From the NCBI GenBank assembly GCA_012934845.2, contig WNNJ02003711.1, positions 27,688-91,687 of the forward strand: a DNA stretch of 64,000 nt, read 5' to 3'. Shown one piece after another: positions 1-11,694 of this stretch; position 1 is the stretch's first letter; each line of letters starts with the position of its first letter. Under the pieces are notes generated by a model. It worked only from the letters and a program-made list of their open reading frames with translations, did not search any database and was not told where the DNA came from. The DNA is from Pomphorhynchus laevis (lineage: Eukaryota; Acanthocephala; Palaeacanthocephala; Echinorhynchida; Pomphorhynchidae). The translations under genes and the position numbers were made by a program.

Positions 1-1420
1 TGAAACGACGACGATATTGAAGGTATTCTGACCGAAGACCCTGAATTTTCAGAGATGACTTAAATAGTTTATTTCGCATCTTCAAAATGTCAAGTAACTC
101 ATGATCAAACCACGGAGGTTTAAGTTTCGAAGAGGATTGTACGGTTTTCAATGGGGTTTAAGTTTCGAAGAGGATTGTACGGTTTTCAATGGGGTTCAAG
201 TTTCGAAGAGGATTGTACGGTTTTCAATGGAGATACACAATCCGTAAGATAGTTGAGAGAAACAGACAAAGTTTTCCAATCATCGATATCACTGACAACA
301 ATGTTGTGAAGACCCAATCGTACTGTAAGCTTACCGAGGGCATCCGTATCCACCTTATTCCATTTGCGTTTGAAGTACTTAACTGCGTTAGGTGGGGCTT
401 CGGCACAGAAACCAGTATAAAGCTTAATGACAAGATGGTCACTGAGTCCAATGAGAGGGTCATATTGAACTTCACATATGTCAAAAAATGTTTTACTGAA
501 AACTAAATCCAACAACGAGGAGCTACTTCCCGTAAACCTAGTCGACTGAGTGACTTGTTGTATAAGAGCTAAATCGTCCACAAGAAAATTCCATAAGTCG
601 ACATCCATCTGACTTACACCGCGAGGACATTCGAAAGGGGAGCTCCCAGTTAGGTTCGGAATATTAAAGTCACCAAGAAGGATGAAATTGGACGGTTTCG
701 ACACTTTCGTGAAATAACTGATCATGTCATGTTTCAAGCAGCAAGTGCGCGGAGTACGATAGCAAACGCAAATCGACATTGTCGTATCACCCGATTTCAC
801 TGTTAAAGAGAGCGACTCCAATAGATCATCATCTCAATATGACATGAGGTTGGTCACAATCATTTTGTTGTCTACATAGATCGCAACCCCACCACCACAG
901 CGGGTGTTTCCTCGGTCAGTTCTTAATATGAGAAGCCCGAGATGTTAACACAATTGTCATCAATACTACTGTGCAGCCAGGTCTCAGTGAGTGCGAAAAT
1001 AGACACATCGCTGTTTGATAAATAACAGTTGAACTCATCAAATTTAGAGACTAAGCTGCGAACATTGGAACATGCAATCCTGATAGGATGACTACCGTAA
1101 TTCACCGAACTTTTCGGTAAGATGGTACGAAATGAAACCAAGTCTCCTAAAGCTCCCTTCGTTGAGTTTTTATAGTTAACTTCTCCCACCGTACAAATGG
1201 TCGGCGTCGAACCACCCGAAAATTTCGGATACATAAATCCGACTCACCTAATTTACGCCTGTTATATAGTTCCTTCCTAGTAAGAGACAATTGACAGCGA
1301 TCCTCGATCGAAAGGTCCTTGAAGATGCGCATAGACGTACCCGCTAATCTGTAAGCTCTATTAAGAATGGAAGCGGCTTGATTAGAAGACAAACAAACTA
1401 ATCTTAGTAATCTAGTCTTA
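1..1420 (-). mobile_element. CR1-like LINE (family C), ORF1 tail and endonuclease, inverted part
   Basis: Read on the minus strand, the segment begins in the ORF1 tail (1,147-1,420; basic, with RTRKELYNRRKLGES and VVRRRPFVRW), which aligns with the ORF1 tail of the long copy at 45.1-45.4 kb. It then enters ORF2, an APE-type endonuclease with ALTETWLHSS near 980, LLGDFNIPNL near 680 and LSDHLVIKLY near 440. The pre-RT linker (PPWFDHELLDILKMRNK, 50-110) follows and runs off the left edge. The 5' end is truncated inside ORF1. The frame is broken in several places, including by a 38-bp tandem triplication. A 3' end in the opposite orientation follows at once, which suggests a single 5'-inverted insertion. 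The LINE identity is seen in the motifs; assignment to CR1 is inference. Confidence 0.85.
117..230. repeat. Three tandem 38-bp units inside LINE ORF2
   Basis: A 38-bp unit beginning GGTTTAAGTTTCG occurs at 117, 155 and 193, and the copies are nearly perfect. It lies within the linker between endonuclease and RT of the family C element. Two extra units add 76 bp, which is not a multiple of three, so the LINE frame is lost here. Confidence 0.9.
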
Positions 1421-1494
1421 CCATTTCCTTACCATTTCACTTACCATTTCAAGTAATAATAATTAATCTAATGATTCAAAGACGAGAAGACATT

Positions 1495-1750
1495 AACCAG
1501 ATTTGTTTTTTAATTGGACAGCACGAGCTGTCCAATTTGATCGGCGAGTTGTATCTCTGTGGAATAGGCTTGGAGAGTCAACAGTGTGCAGTAGCAATAT
1601 CAACGAATTCAAAAAGAAATTACGGATGGATGATGCCATGGGGAAAGCTGCTTTTCCGTATTTGTGATATTTTATTATATTTTTTCTGCAGTAAACCAGC
1701 CAATTAAGCCATGCTTTTATGTGCTGTTGAAACATTAATAATAAATATAT
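1495..1750 (+). mobile_element. Family C LINE 3' end
   Basis: The plus strand encodes the C-terminal end of a CR1-type ORF2 (VVSLWNRLGESTV, then NINEFKKKLRM). This matches the RT tails at 48,220-48,310 (IADLWNNLHAST) and 27,140-27,230. It ends in the family 3' tail, with GCCAATT-type sequence, GCTGTTG and TAATAATAAAT. It sits back to back with the minus-strand piece at 1-1,420. Confidence 0.75.
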
Positions 1751-1978
1751 GGATAAATATATAGGAACATCTATATTTAGACAAATAAAATGTGTTTCAA
1801 TGGGAGGTAATAGTAGCCCAATTATAGCTGACTTATGTTTAAGCTTTATAGAATATGAATTTGTGTATAACTGTGTAAAAATAAATCTAAACTTTATAAA
1901 GATTTGAAATATGTTTCGATATATCGATGATATATGTGTATTTAATTCTAATAATTTTTATTCAACAAGTGAATATAA
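1750..1978 (+). mobile_element. Penelope-like RT fragment
   Basis: The translation contains VSMGGNSSPIIADLCLSF, then FIEYEF and, after a break, MFRYIDDICVFN. The G-x-x-M-G-x-N/S-S-P-x-x-A-D-L motif and the RYIDD box (in place of the LINE YADD) are typical of Penelope-like and related RTs. Only RT motifs B and C survive. The fragment is cut by the family A LINE beginning near 1,979. The 3' part of a related element is at 56.05 kb. The Penelope-like label is inference from the motifs. Confidence 0.55.
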
Positions 1979-3790
1979 AACTCAAATCTTAAACTCATTT
2001 CTTACACGATCATCTACCCCTTGCAACATAAATCCTGATGAATTTTCCACTTATCTGCAATCTAAGCTATCTAATATAAAATTCCGTTCTACCCATATGC
2101 CCCATGTATCCTCTCATCAATTTAAATACGTCCCTCCCAGAGCTATTCCACCTTCTTATCGCTTCATCTGACGAAGTTTCTTCGGCTCTTCTGTCATTAG
2201 CCAATAAAACCTCTTTTTCTGACCCAATTCCCACACACTTGCTTAATAAAATCTGCTCATCTATATCACCCTTCCTAACAACTTTGTTCAACTTGTCTAT
2301 CCGCAAACCCACATTTACTTCCATCTGGAAATGTGCCACTGATCGCCATCTCCTCAAAAAGCAATCTCTCGACCCTTCATTACCACATTCATAATGTACT
2401 ATCTCACTTCTCCCAACCCTCTCTAAACTCCTTGAGCGTCTTGTTTTCAAGCAAGTTAATGCATATCTATTTTTCTCCGACTTGTTCCCTCCCTTCCAAG
2501 TTGCTTTTCGCTCTAATCACTCTACTTAAATTGCTTGTCTCAAAGTTTATAACAATTTACTCATCGAGCGCGATCAAAAATCATGTAGTGTCATAGTTTC
2601 TCTTGATCTATCATCTGCTTTCGTCATCGTCGATCACTTGATTCTTCTCCATCGTCTTCGTCATGATTATGGCTTCTCTTTACCCATTATAGCTTGGTTT
2701 TCTTCATATCTATCAAACCGTACTTTTCGCGTGTGTTCTAACACTTCTCTTTCCCATCCTTCTTCCATCCCGTCCGGTGTTCCACAAGGCTCCGTATTAT
2801 ACCCTTTGCTTTCCTCTCTTCTCGGAGATTTGTCTTCTATTTCTCATTCGTTTGACTTCCATATTATGCAATATGCTGATGATATTCTCATGCATTTGCA
2901 TATCGTATTCATGATCTTAGTGTTTCTGCTTCCAACTGTCTTGTCTCAATTTTCAATTATCTTTCTTATCTTCGTCTTACTCTGAATCCTAATAAATCCA
3001 AAATTATGTGGATCCTTCCTTGACGCCGCAGCTTAGAACTTCCCTCTGTATCATTAAATTCAACAATTCTTAATATCGTTGACAATCTCGTTTTCTTAGG
3101 CTTCCATTTCGACAATCGACTTGCACTTAAACCTTTCGTTAGAGATAAAGTACGCTCATATACCTTGATTCTCCGCAACGTCCGTAAAATTCGTAGAATG
3201 ATCGATTTCCCTTTTTGCATGACTTTCATATCTTCTCTCATTTTATCAAGACTTGATTACTGTCTGAGTCTATTTTCCAACTCATCTAAATCCACTCTTC
3301 TTTATTTACAACGCATCAACAACGCAGCCGTCCGAGTTCTCCTTCGTCTTCGTCGTTTTGATCATACATCCCACCATCTTGCTTCTATCGATTTGCCCAA
3401 GATTTATTGTCGTGTTCAAATTTGTCTACTAATCATTGCTTTTCGCCTTATAACTTTTCATACCCCTTCATTTCTCAACCTTCCTTTTCTCGACAATTCT
3501 CGTCCTGTTTACTGTTCCTTGTGTTCCCGTAATTATCTTCCTTTACATGTCCCAAACTACTCTACCTCTTTTGGCTTCCGCTCTTTCGTTGTGGCTGCTC
3601 CTCTTTCGTGGAATCCTCTGCTTATTGATATCTGCCAATCGTCATAAATGGCGTGCTTTTAACGCCAAATACGATTACATTTAAACAATTAATTAACATG
3701 TATGACTTCTGCTGTGTGTTTTTTGTTAGTGGATTTGTAAATGTGCAGCTGTCACGCATTTGCCACATTAAATAAATTATTATTAAGTAA
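1979..3790 (+). mobile_element. Family A LINE, 5'-truncated RT half
   Basis: The copy starts within ORF2 upstream of the RT at the same sequence as 7,315 in the longer copy. It carries PISLLPTLSKLLERL-type sequence, SGVPQGSVLYPLL, the MQYADDIL box (2,868-2,890) and the C-terminal LPKIYCRVQICLL region. It ends with ACGCATTTGCCACATT and a TAAATAAATTATTATTAAG tail. Several stops and frameshifts separate the open pieces at 2,104-2,394, 2,638-2,985 and 3,165-3,647. It shares many private changes with the copy at 17.69-18.78 kb, for example TATACCCTTTGC where other copies read TTAGGCCCTATGC. Confidence 0.9.
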
Positions 3791-3794
3791 TAAT

Positions 3795-3825
3795 AATATT
3801 ACCCAGTCTCGACCTGGGTAATATT
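3795..3825. repeat. 12-bp-arm perfect hairpin
   Basis: AATATTACCCAG (3,795-3,806) is followed by a 7-nt spacer and its exact complement (3,814-3,825). It lies between the tail of a family A LINE and a family G fragment and may be part of neither. Confidence 0.85.
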
Positions 3826-3854
3826 AGTACCCTGGCTTAACCTTCTTCGAGCAT

Positions 3855-5400
3855 GGGTACTGCTAGTGAGAATTGGTCCAAAATACGGATATTACATAAA
3901 CGCGCGAGAATCCATATTATTAGTACATGACCAAAATGTGAAACTAGCAAAGCAAACTTTCGGCACAACTGGGATAAAGATAGTATGTGATGCCATACGA
4001 GTGTTGGGCTCCCCAATAGGTACGGACAACTTCATTAAAGATCAGGTTATGTTTGATGTGCAAATGTGGCAGATATTGGTCGACAACATTTCGACGGCAG
4101 GAAGTATCGATGCTCATTCAGCTTATACGAGTTTAGTTTTCGGAGCTCAAGCAAAATGGATTCACTTGACACAAACAACAAAATGTGACCCTGAATGGTT
4201 CAGTTTGCTACATGAACATATATTCGCAGTATTTAGTTCAAGTGTTCTCAAGCATGATCCCGACGTCTTGTATAAGGATATTGTCAGATTTCTTATATCA
4301 CTAGGAGGACTAGGAACAAATAATTCAACTGAAGAATCGCCACAACAATATAATTCGTCAATATTGCTTTCAACGACATTTGATGATATCGAGGATGTGT
4401 CGATATTAATGGAACAGCAGAACACCATTTTGAGGCAGACCAAGCTATTTAATTGGCAGAGAAGCGTTGAGAAACAACAAATCGTGATGGGAGAGGCGCC
4501 GGAAATCTTATAGCAAGCTTTACAACATGCATCAATCAAGGGAGCATCAAATTGGTTGAGCACACGCCCGCTCGTAGCAAAGGGATATCACCTCACGAAT
4601 ATTGAATTTCAAGATGCACTGGCCGTTCGTTATAATTGGCCTACCAGCGAATGCTCATCACACTGTATATGTGGAGAATTACTCAGGACCACACACGTAA
4701 TCATGCCACGGGGGCGCCATGGCAACAATGCGCCACAATCACATTCGTGACTTTCTGACCAGAGCGCTAACGAGTGTCTTTTCTGGAGTCGGTATTGAAC
4801 CTGTGTTGCTTCCTGTTCCTAAGAGCGCGTCGCTCACACGTTCCACAACCACGAGAGACCCGGCAGCTCGTCTGAACATAGTGTGTAATGGCCTTTTTAG
4901 AAATAGATTGGAGCGGACATTTGTCGATGTCTGTGTGTTCAATAATCATGCTCCATCATATCAATCCAAATCGGTCAACGCAGCTTTCGCATATCACGAG
5001 GACCGCAAACGGGCGAAATACGACGAAATAATTAATGAGATATAACAGAACTGCTTTATTCTATTGTCCTTACTGCTATTGGTGGAGTTGTTCCATCCGC
5101 GACGAATTTGCTAAAATCGTTGGCAAGAAAAAATTTCCCAGGTGCATCGATGTGACTAAGCCGATGTTATTAATGACCTTCGTACAAGTATCAGCGTATC
5201 GTTAGCTCGTGCCGCGTCCACATGTTTACGCGCGCCGCGATCAATGAATGGAGCGCCCGTGACCCTGACCAGCACCAGCAGTTCTGATGAACGAACATGT
5301 CACTATATCGATTTCGGACTGATAGCGGAAGATATAAGACGGAACTATTTTAACAGAATATGTATCAATGTTTTTTTTCTTTATTGCGAATAAAATTTTA
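3855..5400 (+). mobile_element. Family G (CXC/REL-type) LINE, 3' half
   Basis: The fragment begins just after the RT YADD box with GPKYGYYINA, the same point as GPKYGFYINA in the fuller copy (25.6 kb). It runs through the thumb (VLGSPIGTDNF, 4,000-4,030) and ANFQDALAVRY-like sequence (about 4,600-4,635), then CICGELLRTTHV and the nuclease-like block LERTFVDVCVFNNHAP (4,905-4,955). The order is a Cys-His knuckle, E..P, D and then F-V-D-V. This is the arrangement of PD-(D/E)XK restriction-like endonucleases in R2/CRE-type LINEs. The frame breaks near 4,512 and 4,720. A tail of TAATAAATTATTAATAAAT ends the element. Confidence 0.75.
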
Positions 5401-5454
5401 TTGTGAAACAAAATTAAGTAATAATAAATTATTAATAAATTAATAAATTATTAA

Positions 5455-8400
5455 GCATTCTTGATAACTACTTACAACAAATCTTTTGGCAAATAATTTA
5501 CAACCTTCATTAAAATCCTATCCAGTCACATCTCTGATCAACCGATTCAACACCCTGCTCCTGTCACACTTGCTCCAACCAATATTAATTCTTTATCAAG
5601 CACCCCTGTCATTTCCACTTCTATCTGCTCATCTGCCTCGACTCCTACCAGCTCTGTCCGTCCACCACTTCCACGAAATCGTTTTCCTTCGCGCGATCGC
5701 TGTATAATCATATCAAACTTAAAGCTTTACGAATCTGCTTATCCACAATCTCGCCTCGATGATGATCTATCTGCTTTCAGGTCTATTCTAGCAAACATTC
5801 TTCCTAATGATAACCCATCCCTCTTCAATAATACCGATCCTGTATCCTTTATTCGTTTAAACAAATCCACTAAATCCAATCATCTCAGTCCTCCACTCCT
5901 AAAAATCGTTTTCCGACATAGTTCACATGCCTCTTCTGTACTCTCCCAACGCTTTAAACTTCTTACCACTTCATCTACTTGCCGTATCTTTCCTGACCGC
6001 TCCCCTTCTAATATTGCCCAGCTCAATTTAGCTCACATTGAGAAACATCGACGTGAAACAAACGGAGAGTCATCCTTATCTATACGTCAAATCAACGGAA
6101 ATTTTCACGTTGTACACACTAGGCCAAAAATTCGATGGCGTCCCATCTCTCCCCCTTGTCTTCTTCACTAGTCGATCTCGCTCCTAAGCATACTTTTCGT
6201 CTTAGTCTATTCAATACTCGCTCCATTCTCCATAAAGCTGATATGCTTCTCGATATCTTCGATCAATTATCTATCGATATTCTCTGCATTACCGAATCCT
6301 GGCACTCTGACTCCGACGATCTTGCTATTCGTCGTCTATGTCGCTCTGGTTGTTCTCTAGTTGAATCAGCTCGTCAAATTGCATATCATACATCTACTGC
6401 TTCTAACCATGGCGGTATTGTTGCCATTGCTCGTCACCCAATGTCTTTACGTAAAATCAACGTTAGCATCCGTTACACTTCGTTCGAATCACTCATATTC
6501 AGATTATCAACTCCTTTCCCTCTGGAACTTGTGATTGTATACCGTCCAGGTTGCGTTGCCCAATCACGTATCTTCTTTAACGACCTTGCAGATCTAATGT
6601 CTCACTGTTCATTGTCTTATACTCCTTCTTTTGTTCTCGGTGACTTTAACATTCGTCTTGATCGCCCGTCTGACTCTGACTCTATCACTTTAACTAATCT
6701 TTTTTCTGATTTTAACTATAAATTACTTTCAACAAGCCCAACTCATATTCTCGGCGGTGCTCTCGACATCATTGCTGTTCCTAACTGCTTCAATGACTAT
6801 ACCTCCTTGTCAATTACTGATCCTGGTTTGTCCGATCATTTCCTTGTCAATCTTACTCTTACTCGTCCCCATCCTCCTTCTCCGCATTTGCCATTATCTA
6901 CACAAAGTCGACCCTGGAAGCTGCTCGATATCCCTATTCTCTGCACAGCCTTACTCAATTCTTCACTCTTTTCACTTCCTCTTAACTATCACTCTCCTGA
7001 TGATCTCTGCATTCTGTTTGATTCTGAACTTACGTTGATCCTCAATAACCTTCTGCCTAGTCGACTTCGACGTTCCCAGCTTGCGCCATGCTCCCTGGTT
7101 CGATTCTGAATGTAGTCTTTCTAAGCGTCAACTCCGTCACTCTTTTCGTATGTATAAACGCTTTCTTAAACGTTCTCCCAACTCACTCCTTCCAAATCTT
7201 CATGATTCCTACTTTTCTCAACGCCGTTCATAACTCATTCTTATACGTACTAAACGTACTCTCTTTTGGCGAAATCAACTCGAGTCATCTTCCAACTCTA
7301 AATCTCATTGAAAAATCTTAAACTCAATTCTTTCACGATCATCTACCCCTTGTAATATAAATCCTGATGAATTTTCTTCTTATCTACAAAGTAAACTATC
7401 TAATTTACTTTCCCTACTACCCGTAGCCCTCTGTACCCACTCTTCTCTTTTGATACTTCCCTTCCAGAACTATCCCACCTTCTTCCCGTTTCGTCTGATG
7501 AAGTTTCTTCGGTTCTGCTGTCATTACCTAATAAAACCTCTCCTTCTGACCCAATTCCCACTCACTTACTTAAAAATATCTGCTCCTCTATCTTACCCTT
7601 CCTAACCACATTGTTCAACTCGTCCATCCGTAGCCGTACATTTCCTTCCATCTGGAAATGCGCCACTGTTCGTCCTCTCATCAAAAAGCAATCTCTCGAC
7701 TCCTTACTACCATCTTCGTACCGTTCAATCTCACTTCTCCCAACCCTCTCTAAACTCCTTGAGCGTCTCGTTCTCAAGCAAGTTAATACATATCTCTTTT
7801 CCTCTAACTTGTTTCCTCCCTTCCAAGCCGCTTTTCGCTCTAATCACTCTACTGAAATTGCCTGTCTTAAAGTTTATAATGACTTACTCATCTCGCGCGA
7901 TCATAAATTATGTAGTGTCATAGTTTCTCTTGATCTATCGTCTGCTTTTGACATCGTCGATCAATCGATTCTTCTACATCGCCTTCGTCATGATTATGGC
8001 TTCTCTTTACCCACTGTATCATGGTTTTCTTCATATCTGTCAAACCGTACATTTCGCGTCTATTCTAACTCTTCTCTCTCCCATCCTTCATCCATCCCGA
8101 CCGGTGTTCCACAAGGCTCCGTATTAGGCCCTATGCTTTTCTCTCTTCTTCTCGGTGACTTGTCTTCGATTTCTCATAAATTTAACTTCCATGTTATGCA
8201 ATATGCTGATGACATTCTCATCTATGCTCATGCACCTCTTTATCGTATTCACGATCTTAGTGTTTCTGCTTCCGACTGTCTTGTCTCAATTTCCAATCAT
8301 CTTTCTTCCCTTCGCCTTTCTCTGAATCCTGATAAATCCAAAATTATATGGATCCTACCTCGACGCCTCGGCTTCGAACCTCCCTCCGTATCATTAAATT

Positions 8401-9078
8401 CTACAATTATTCCTATCGTTGATAATCTCGTTTTCCTAGGCTTCCATTTTGACAACCGACTTTCACTTAAACCTTTCGTTAGAGATAAAGTACGCTCATC
8501 TACCTTGATACTCCGCAACCTCCGTCAAGTTCGTAGATTGATCGATTTTCCTTCTTGTATGACTCTAATATCTTCTCTCCTTTTTTTCTAGACTCTTCTT
8601 CCCCTACAACGCATCGTCAACGCAGTCGTCCGAATTTTCCTCCGTCTTTGTCTTTTTGTTCATACATCCTACCATCTTGTTTCTCTCGATTTGCCTACAA
8701 TTTATTGTCGTGTTCAAATTCGTCTTCTTATCGTTGTTTTCCGCCTTGTAACTATTCATACCCATTCATTTCTCAATCTTCCTTTTCTTGATAATTCTCG
8801 TCCTGTTTACTGTTCCTTGCGTTCCTGTAATTCCCTTCTTTTACATGTCCCAAACTACTCTACCTCCTTTGGACTCCGCTCCTTCCTGGTGGCTCCTCCT
8901 CTATCGTGGAACCATCTGCCCATTCATATACGCCAATCAACTTCCTTGCCGTGCTTCAAACGACAAATTCGATCCCATTAAACAATTTATCTGCTTGACT
9001 TTTTCATTTTTGTTTGTGGACTTGTAAGCGTACAGCTTGTACGCATTTGCCACATTAAATAAATTTGTATTATTATAA
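5455..9078 (+). mobile_element. Family A LINE, long copy with internal loss in ORF1
   Basis: The left end carries CATTCTTGAT, part of the 5' leader seen at 37.1 kb, but passes directly into the middle of ORF1. The ORF1 N-terminal zinc region is therefore missing. The ORF1 C-terminus (5,700-6,170: FPSRDRC, RLDDDLSAFRS, RIFPDRSPSNIAQLNL) overlaps the start of ORF2 at 6,135. The 3' end has the family stem-loop (9,028-9,044), ATTTGCCACATTAAATAAAT and a short tail. Tandem deleted units follow directly. Confidence 0.9.
6135..8980 (+). pseudogene. Family A ORF2: APE endonuclease and reverse transcriptase, frameshifted
   Basis: ORF2 would nick the target DNA and copy the element RNA into it. The N-terminal APE-like endonuclease (6,135-7,109) shows LFNTRSILHKADM, DILCITESWHSD, VIVYRPG, VLGDFNIRLDRP and ITDPGLSDHFLVNLTL in order. 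The RT (7,611-8,591) has IVSLDLSSAFDIVD, IPTGVPQGSVLGPMLF and MQYADDILIYAH. The C-terminal region with IYCRVQIRLL ends at 8,981. The frame shifts near 7,080 and again between 7,330 and 7,600, and about 50 bp is missing near 8,590 relative to the minus-strand copies. The ATG at 6,135 lies inside the end of ORF1, as in the other copies. Confidence 0.85.
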
Positions 9079-10110
9079 CGCATTTTCAATTTTCATTGAC
9101 ATCTTATAATGGCAAGAGAAAGCTAACTAAAAATGTCGGCCATCAACTCAAGACAATTTATTGTCGTGTTCAAATTCGTCTTCTTATCGTTGTTTTCCGC
9201 CTTGTAACTATTCATACCCCTTCATTTCTCAATCTTCCTTTTCTTGATAATTCTCGTCCTGTTTACTGTTCCTTGCGTTCCTGTAATTCCCTTCTTTTAC
9301 ATGTCCCAAACTACTCTACCTCCTTTGAACTCCGCTCCTTCCTGGTGGCTCCTCCTCTATCGTGGAACCATCTGCCCATTCATATACGCCAATCAACTTC
9401 CTTGCCGTGCTTCAAACGACAAATCCGATCCCATTAAACAATTTATCTGCTTGACTTTTTCATTTTTGTTTGTGGACTTGTAAGCGTACAGCTTGTACGC
9501 ATTTGCCACATTAAATAAATTTGTATTATTATAACGCATTTTCAATTTTCATTGACATCTTATAATGGCAAGAGAAGGCTAACTAAAAATGTCGGTTATC
9601 AACTCAAGACAATTTATTGTCGTGTTCAAATTCGTCTTCTTATCGTTGTTTTCCGCCTTGTAACTATTCATACCCCTTCATTTCTCAATCTTCCTTTTCT
9701 TGATAATTCTCGTCCTGTTTACTGTTCCTTGCGTTCCTGTAATTCCCTTCTTTTACATGTCACAAACTACTCTACCTCCTTTGAACTCCGCTCCTTCCTG
9801 GTGGCTCCTCCTCTATCGTGGAACCATCTGCCCATTCATATACGCCAATCAACTTCCCTGCCGTGCTTCAAACCACAAATCCGATCCAATTTAAACAATT
9901 TATCTGCTTGACTTTTTCATTTTTGTTTGTGGACTTGTAAGCGTACAGCTTGTACGCATTTGCCACATTAAATAAATTTGTATTATTATAACGCATTTTC
10001 AATTTTCATTGACATCTTATAATGGCAAGAGAAAGCTAACTAAAAATGTCGGCCATCAACTCAAGTGCGTCAAGAAAACTTACATCGAAAAGCAAATTGG
10101 ATTTCGTATT
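9079..10110 (+). repeat. 456-bp tandem units made of LINE 5' end joined to LINE 3' end
   Basis: Each unit starts with the family A leader and first ORF1 codons (CATTTTCAATTTTC at 9,081, 9,537 and 9,994; then ATGGCAAGAGAAAGC). It jumps to the last 380 bp or so of the element (ACAATTTATTGTCGTG at about 9,152 and 9,608) and ends with the 3' stem-loop and tail. Two full units follow the long copy, then a third that keeps only the 5' leader and start of ORF1 (to about 10,110). The units are nearly identical (EL/GL and CC/CA differences only). ORF1 starts are already frameshifted (AAGAGA for AAAGAGA). Confidence 0.9.
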
Positions 10111-10414
10111 CAGAATTTAGTATTTTTCAGATAATCTTTGAATTTATCAACGTTGCAATTTTATCCTGAAATTAAAGTGTACTATTTTTACAAAGGAGTA
10201 AGTGATGTGAGCGTCTAACTAAATTTACAACTAACTTATTACAAACAAATTAAATAAGTTCGGAATTACTAATAACTGATTTCAATCAATGCAGTTAAAA
10301 TCGCTTATTAAATTACTAACTAATTACAGGATTAAAATGTAAAATTGAAATATAATATTAATTTACACAATAATGACAAAGGAAAACCTAATCTATAAGA
10401 AACTGTTACAATTA
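10110..10414. other. AT-rich spacer, no gene seen
   Basis: About 300 bp of AT-rich sequence lies between the tandem LINE units and a family G fragment. I see no coding, RNA or repeat signal in it. Confidence 0.6.
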
Positions 10415-11445
10415 TAGCATGGATGCTGCCAAATGTATTAGATGAGAATGTACCAAGTTACACATATGTTGTGTCAATTGTAGGACCTCTAATTGTAGAA
10501 AAAGTGTTGACTTTTCAAGCACAAACTCAACTAACACAAACGAACAAAATAACGAAACAATACTAACTCAGCCTATATAATACAGAGTTCATCCAATCTC
10601 GAAACGCTTGGTGCTTCTTCACAAGTCCATGACATATACGAGGAGGTTATTAATTGGCGACTAAATTTATTTGCTCTTCTGAAGTGCAACTAGTCGCAAA
10701 TATTTATTTGTAAATTAACCAAAAACTAGGTATTCCTCTGATGAGCGCAACCATATTTTGCCAACTTATACGACAGTGCACTGCGTCGAGAAAAATATTA
10801 TATTACAGGCAACAGTGTCGCAGGTTTGATAACCGGTAAGTAGAGTATTTATTCTACTAAAATCATGCACTTTACAATAATCATTGAGACTTCGCATTTT
10901 AAATACTCGACATAAATACCTCACGAGAGGTATTACAAAAGTAACACTTTGTCATGGAAATTATTATTGTCTTCATTCGGAATAGACTTAATATCTGTCG
11001 CAAACAATATTGTAAAACTTAGTGTTAGGCTAGCTTCCGACAAGGTACACACGGATAGTGTAATTAGTCTAACGTCAAGCAGATAGCGCTGAACAAAATT
11101 CGTAGGTTCGTCCAATCGGTGTCTGTGAAGTTAGTGAAAGAATAATAAGCAAAACTAACCTAGACGTCGACGGCGAGGATATTCAAAAGGTAAAGACAAT
11201 ACAACTCTGCACTTGTCAAAAGTGCGATGCCAAATATGCAATCCCGACTCTGCAAAAGAAGTACGAGGGAATTAATCAACGCTGTTTACTTTTGGTAGAT
11301 GCACGAAATACATTCAATATGATTAACCGTAAATATGCCTTGTGTAGCCTACCAATGGTTTGTCCAGCTCTTTCAATAATTTTCAAAAATTTGTATGGAA
11401 AGGATAGTTTGATAACAACTAATAATGAAATTTGATACTCCTCAT
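10415..11445 (+). mobile_element. Family G LINE, 5' part through RT palm
   Basis: Translation shows the N-terminal Cys cluster (AAKC, then CCVNCRTSNC, 10,430-10,510), matching the CXC finger of the 23.95 kb copy. IFCQLIRQ (10,757-10,785) equals IFCQLILQ there. LVRPIGVCEVSERIISK follows at about 11,098-11,150, then VDARNTFNMINRKYALCS (11,300-11,350) and MVCPALSIIFKNLYGK. The order is identical to the other copy, so this is one decayed element with many breaks. It stops before the YADD box at about 11,445, where a family A/B fragment begins. Confidence 0.75.
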
Positions 11446-11449
11446 AAGG

Positions 11450-11690
11450 TTTCATCTATGACATCATTTTCCCCATCCAATCTACCTTCAATATACCCTC
11501 AACGTGATATTTTTTGTTCCTTATAGTTCAAGATAATAAACCTCTCCACATCGTTGACCATTTAGAATTTCTTGGTGTTTCTTTTGATAACAATATTTCT
11601 CTTTTACCTTTTGTTCGCGAAAAAATTCCTTCCCGATCTTTACTTCCCGTGAACTTCGACGTATTTGTATAATAGTTATTACTATAAATT
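11450..11690 (+). mobile_element. Family A/B LINE fragment (RT thumb)
   Basis: The plus strand encodes IVDHLEFLGVSFDNN and LLPFVREKI, equivalent to IVDNLVFLGFHFDNRLSLKPFVRDKV of family A. It is short, diverged and truncated at both ends. Confidence 0.6.
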
Positions 11691-11694
11691 CAAC

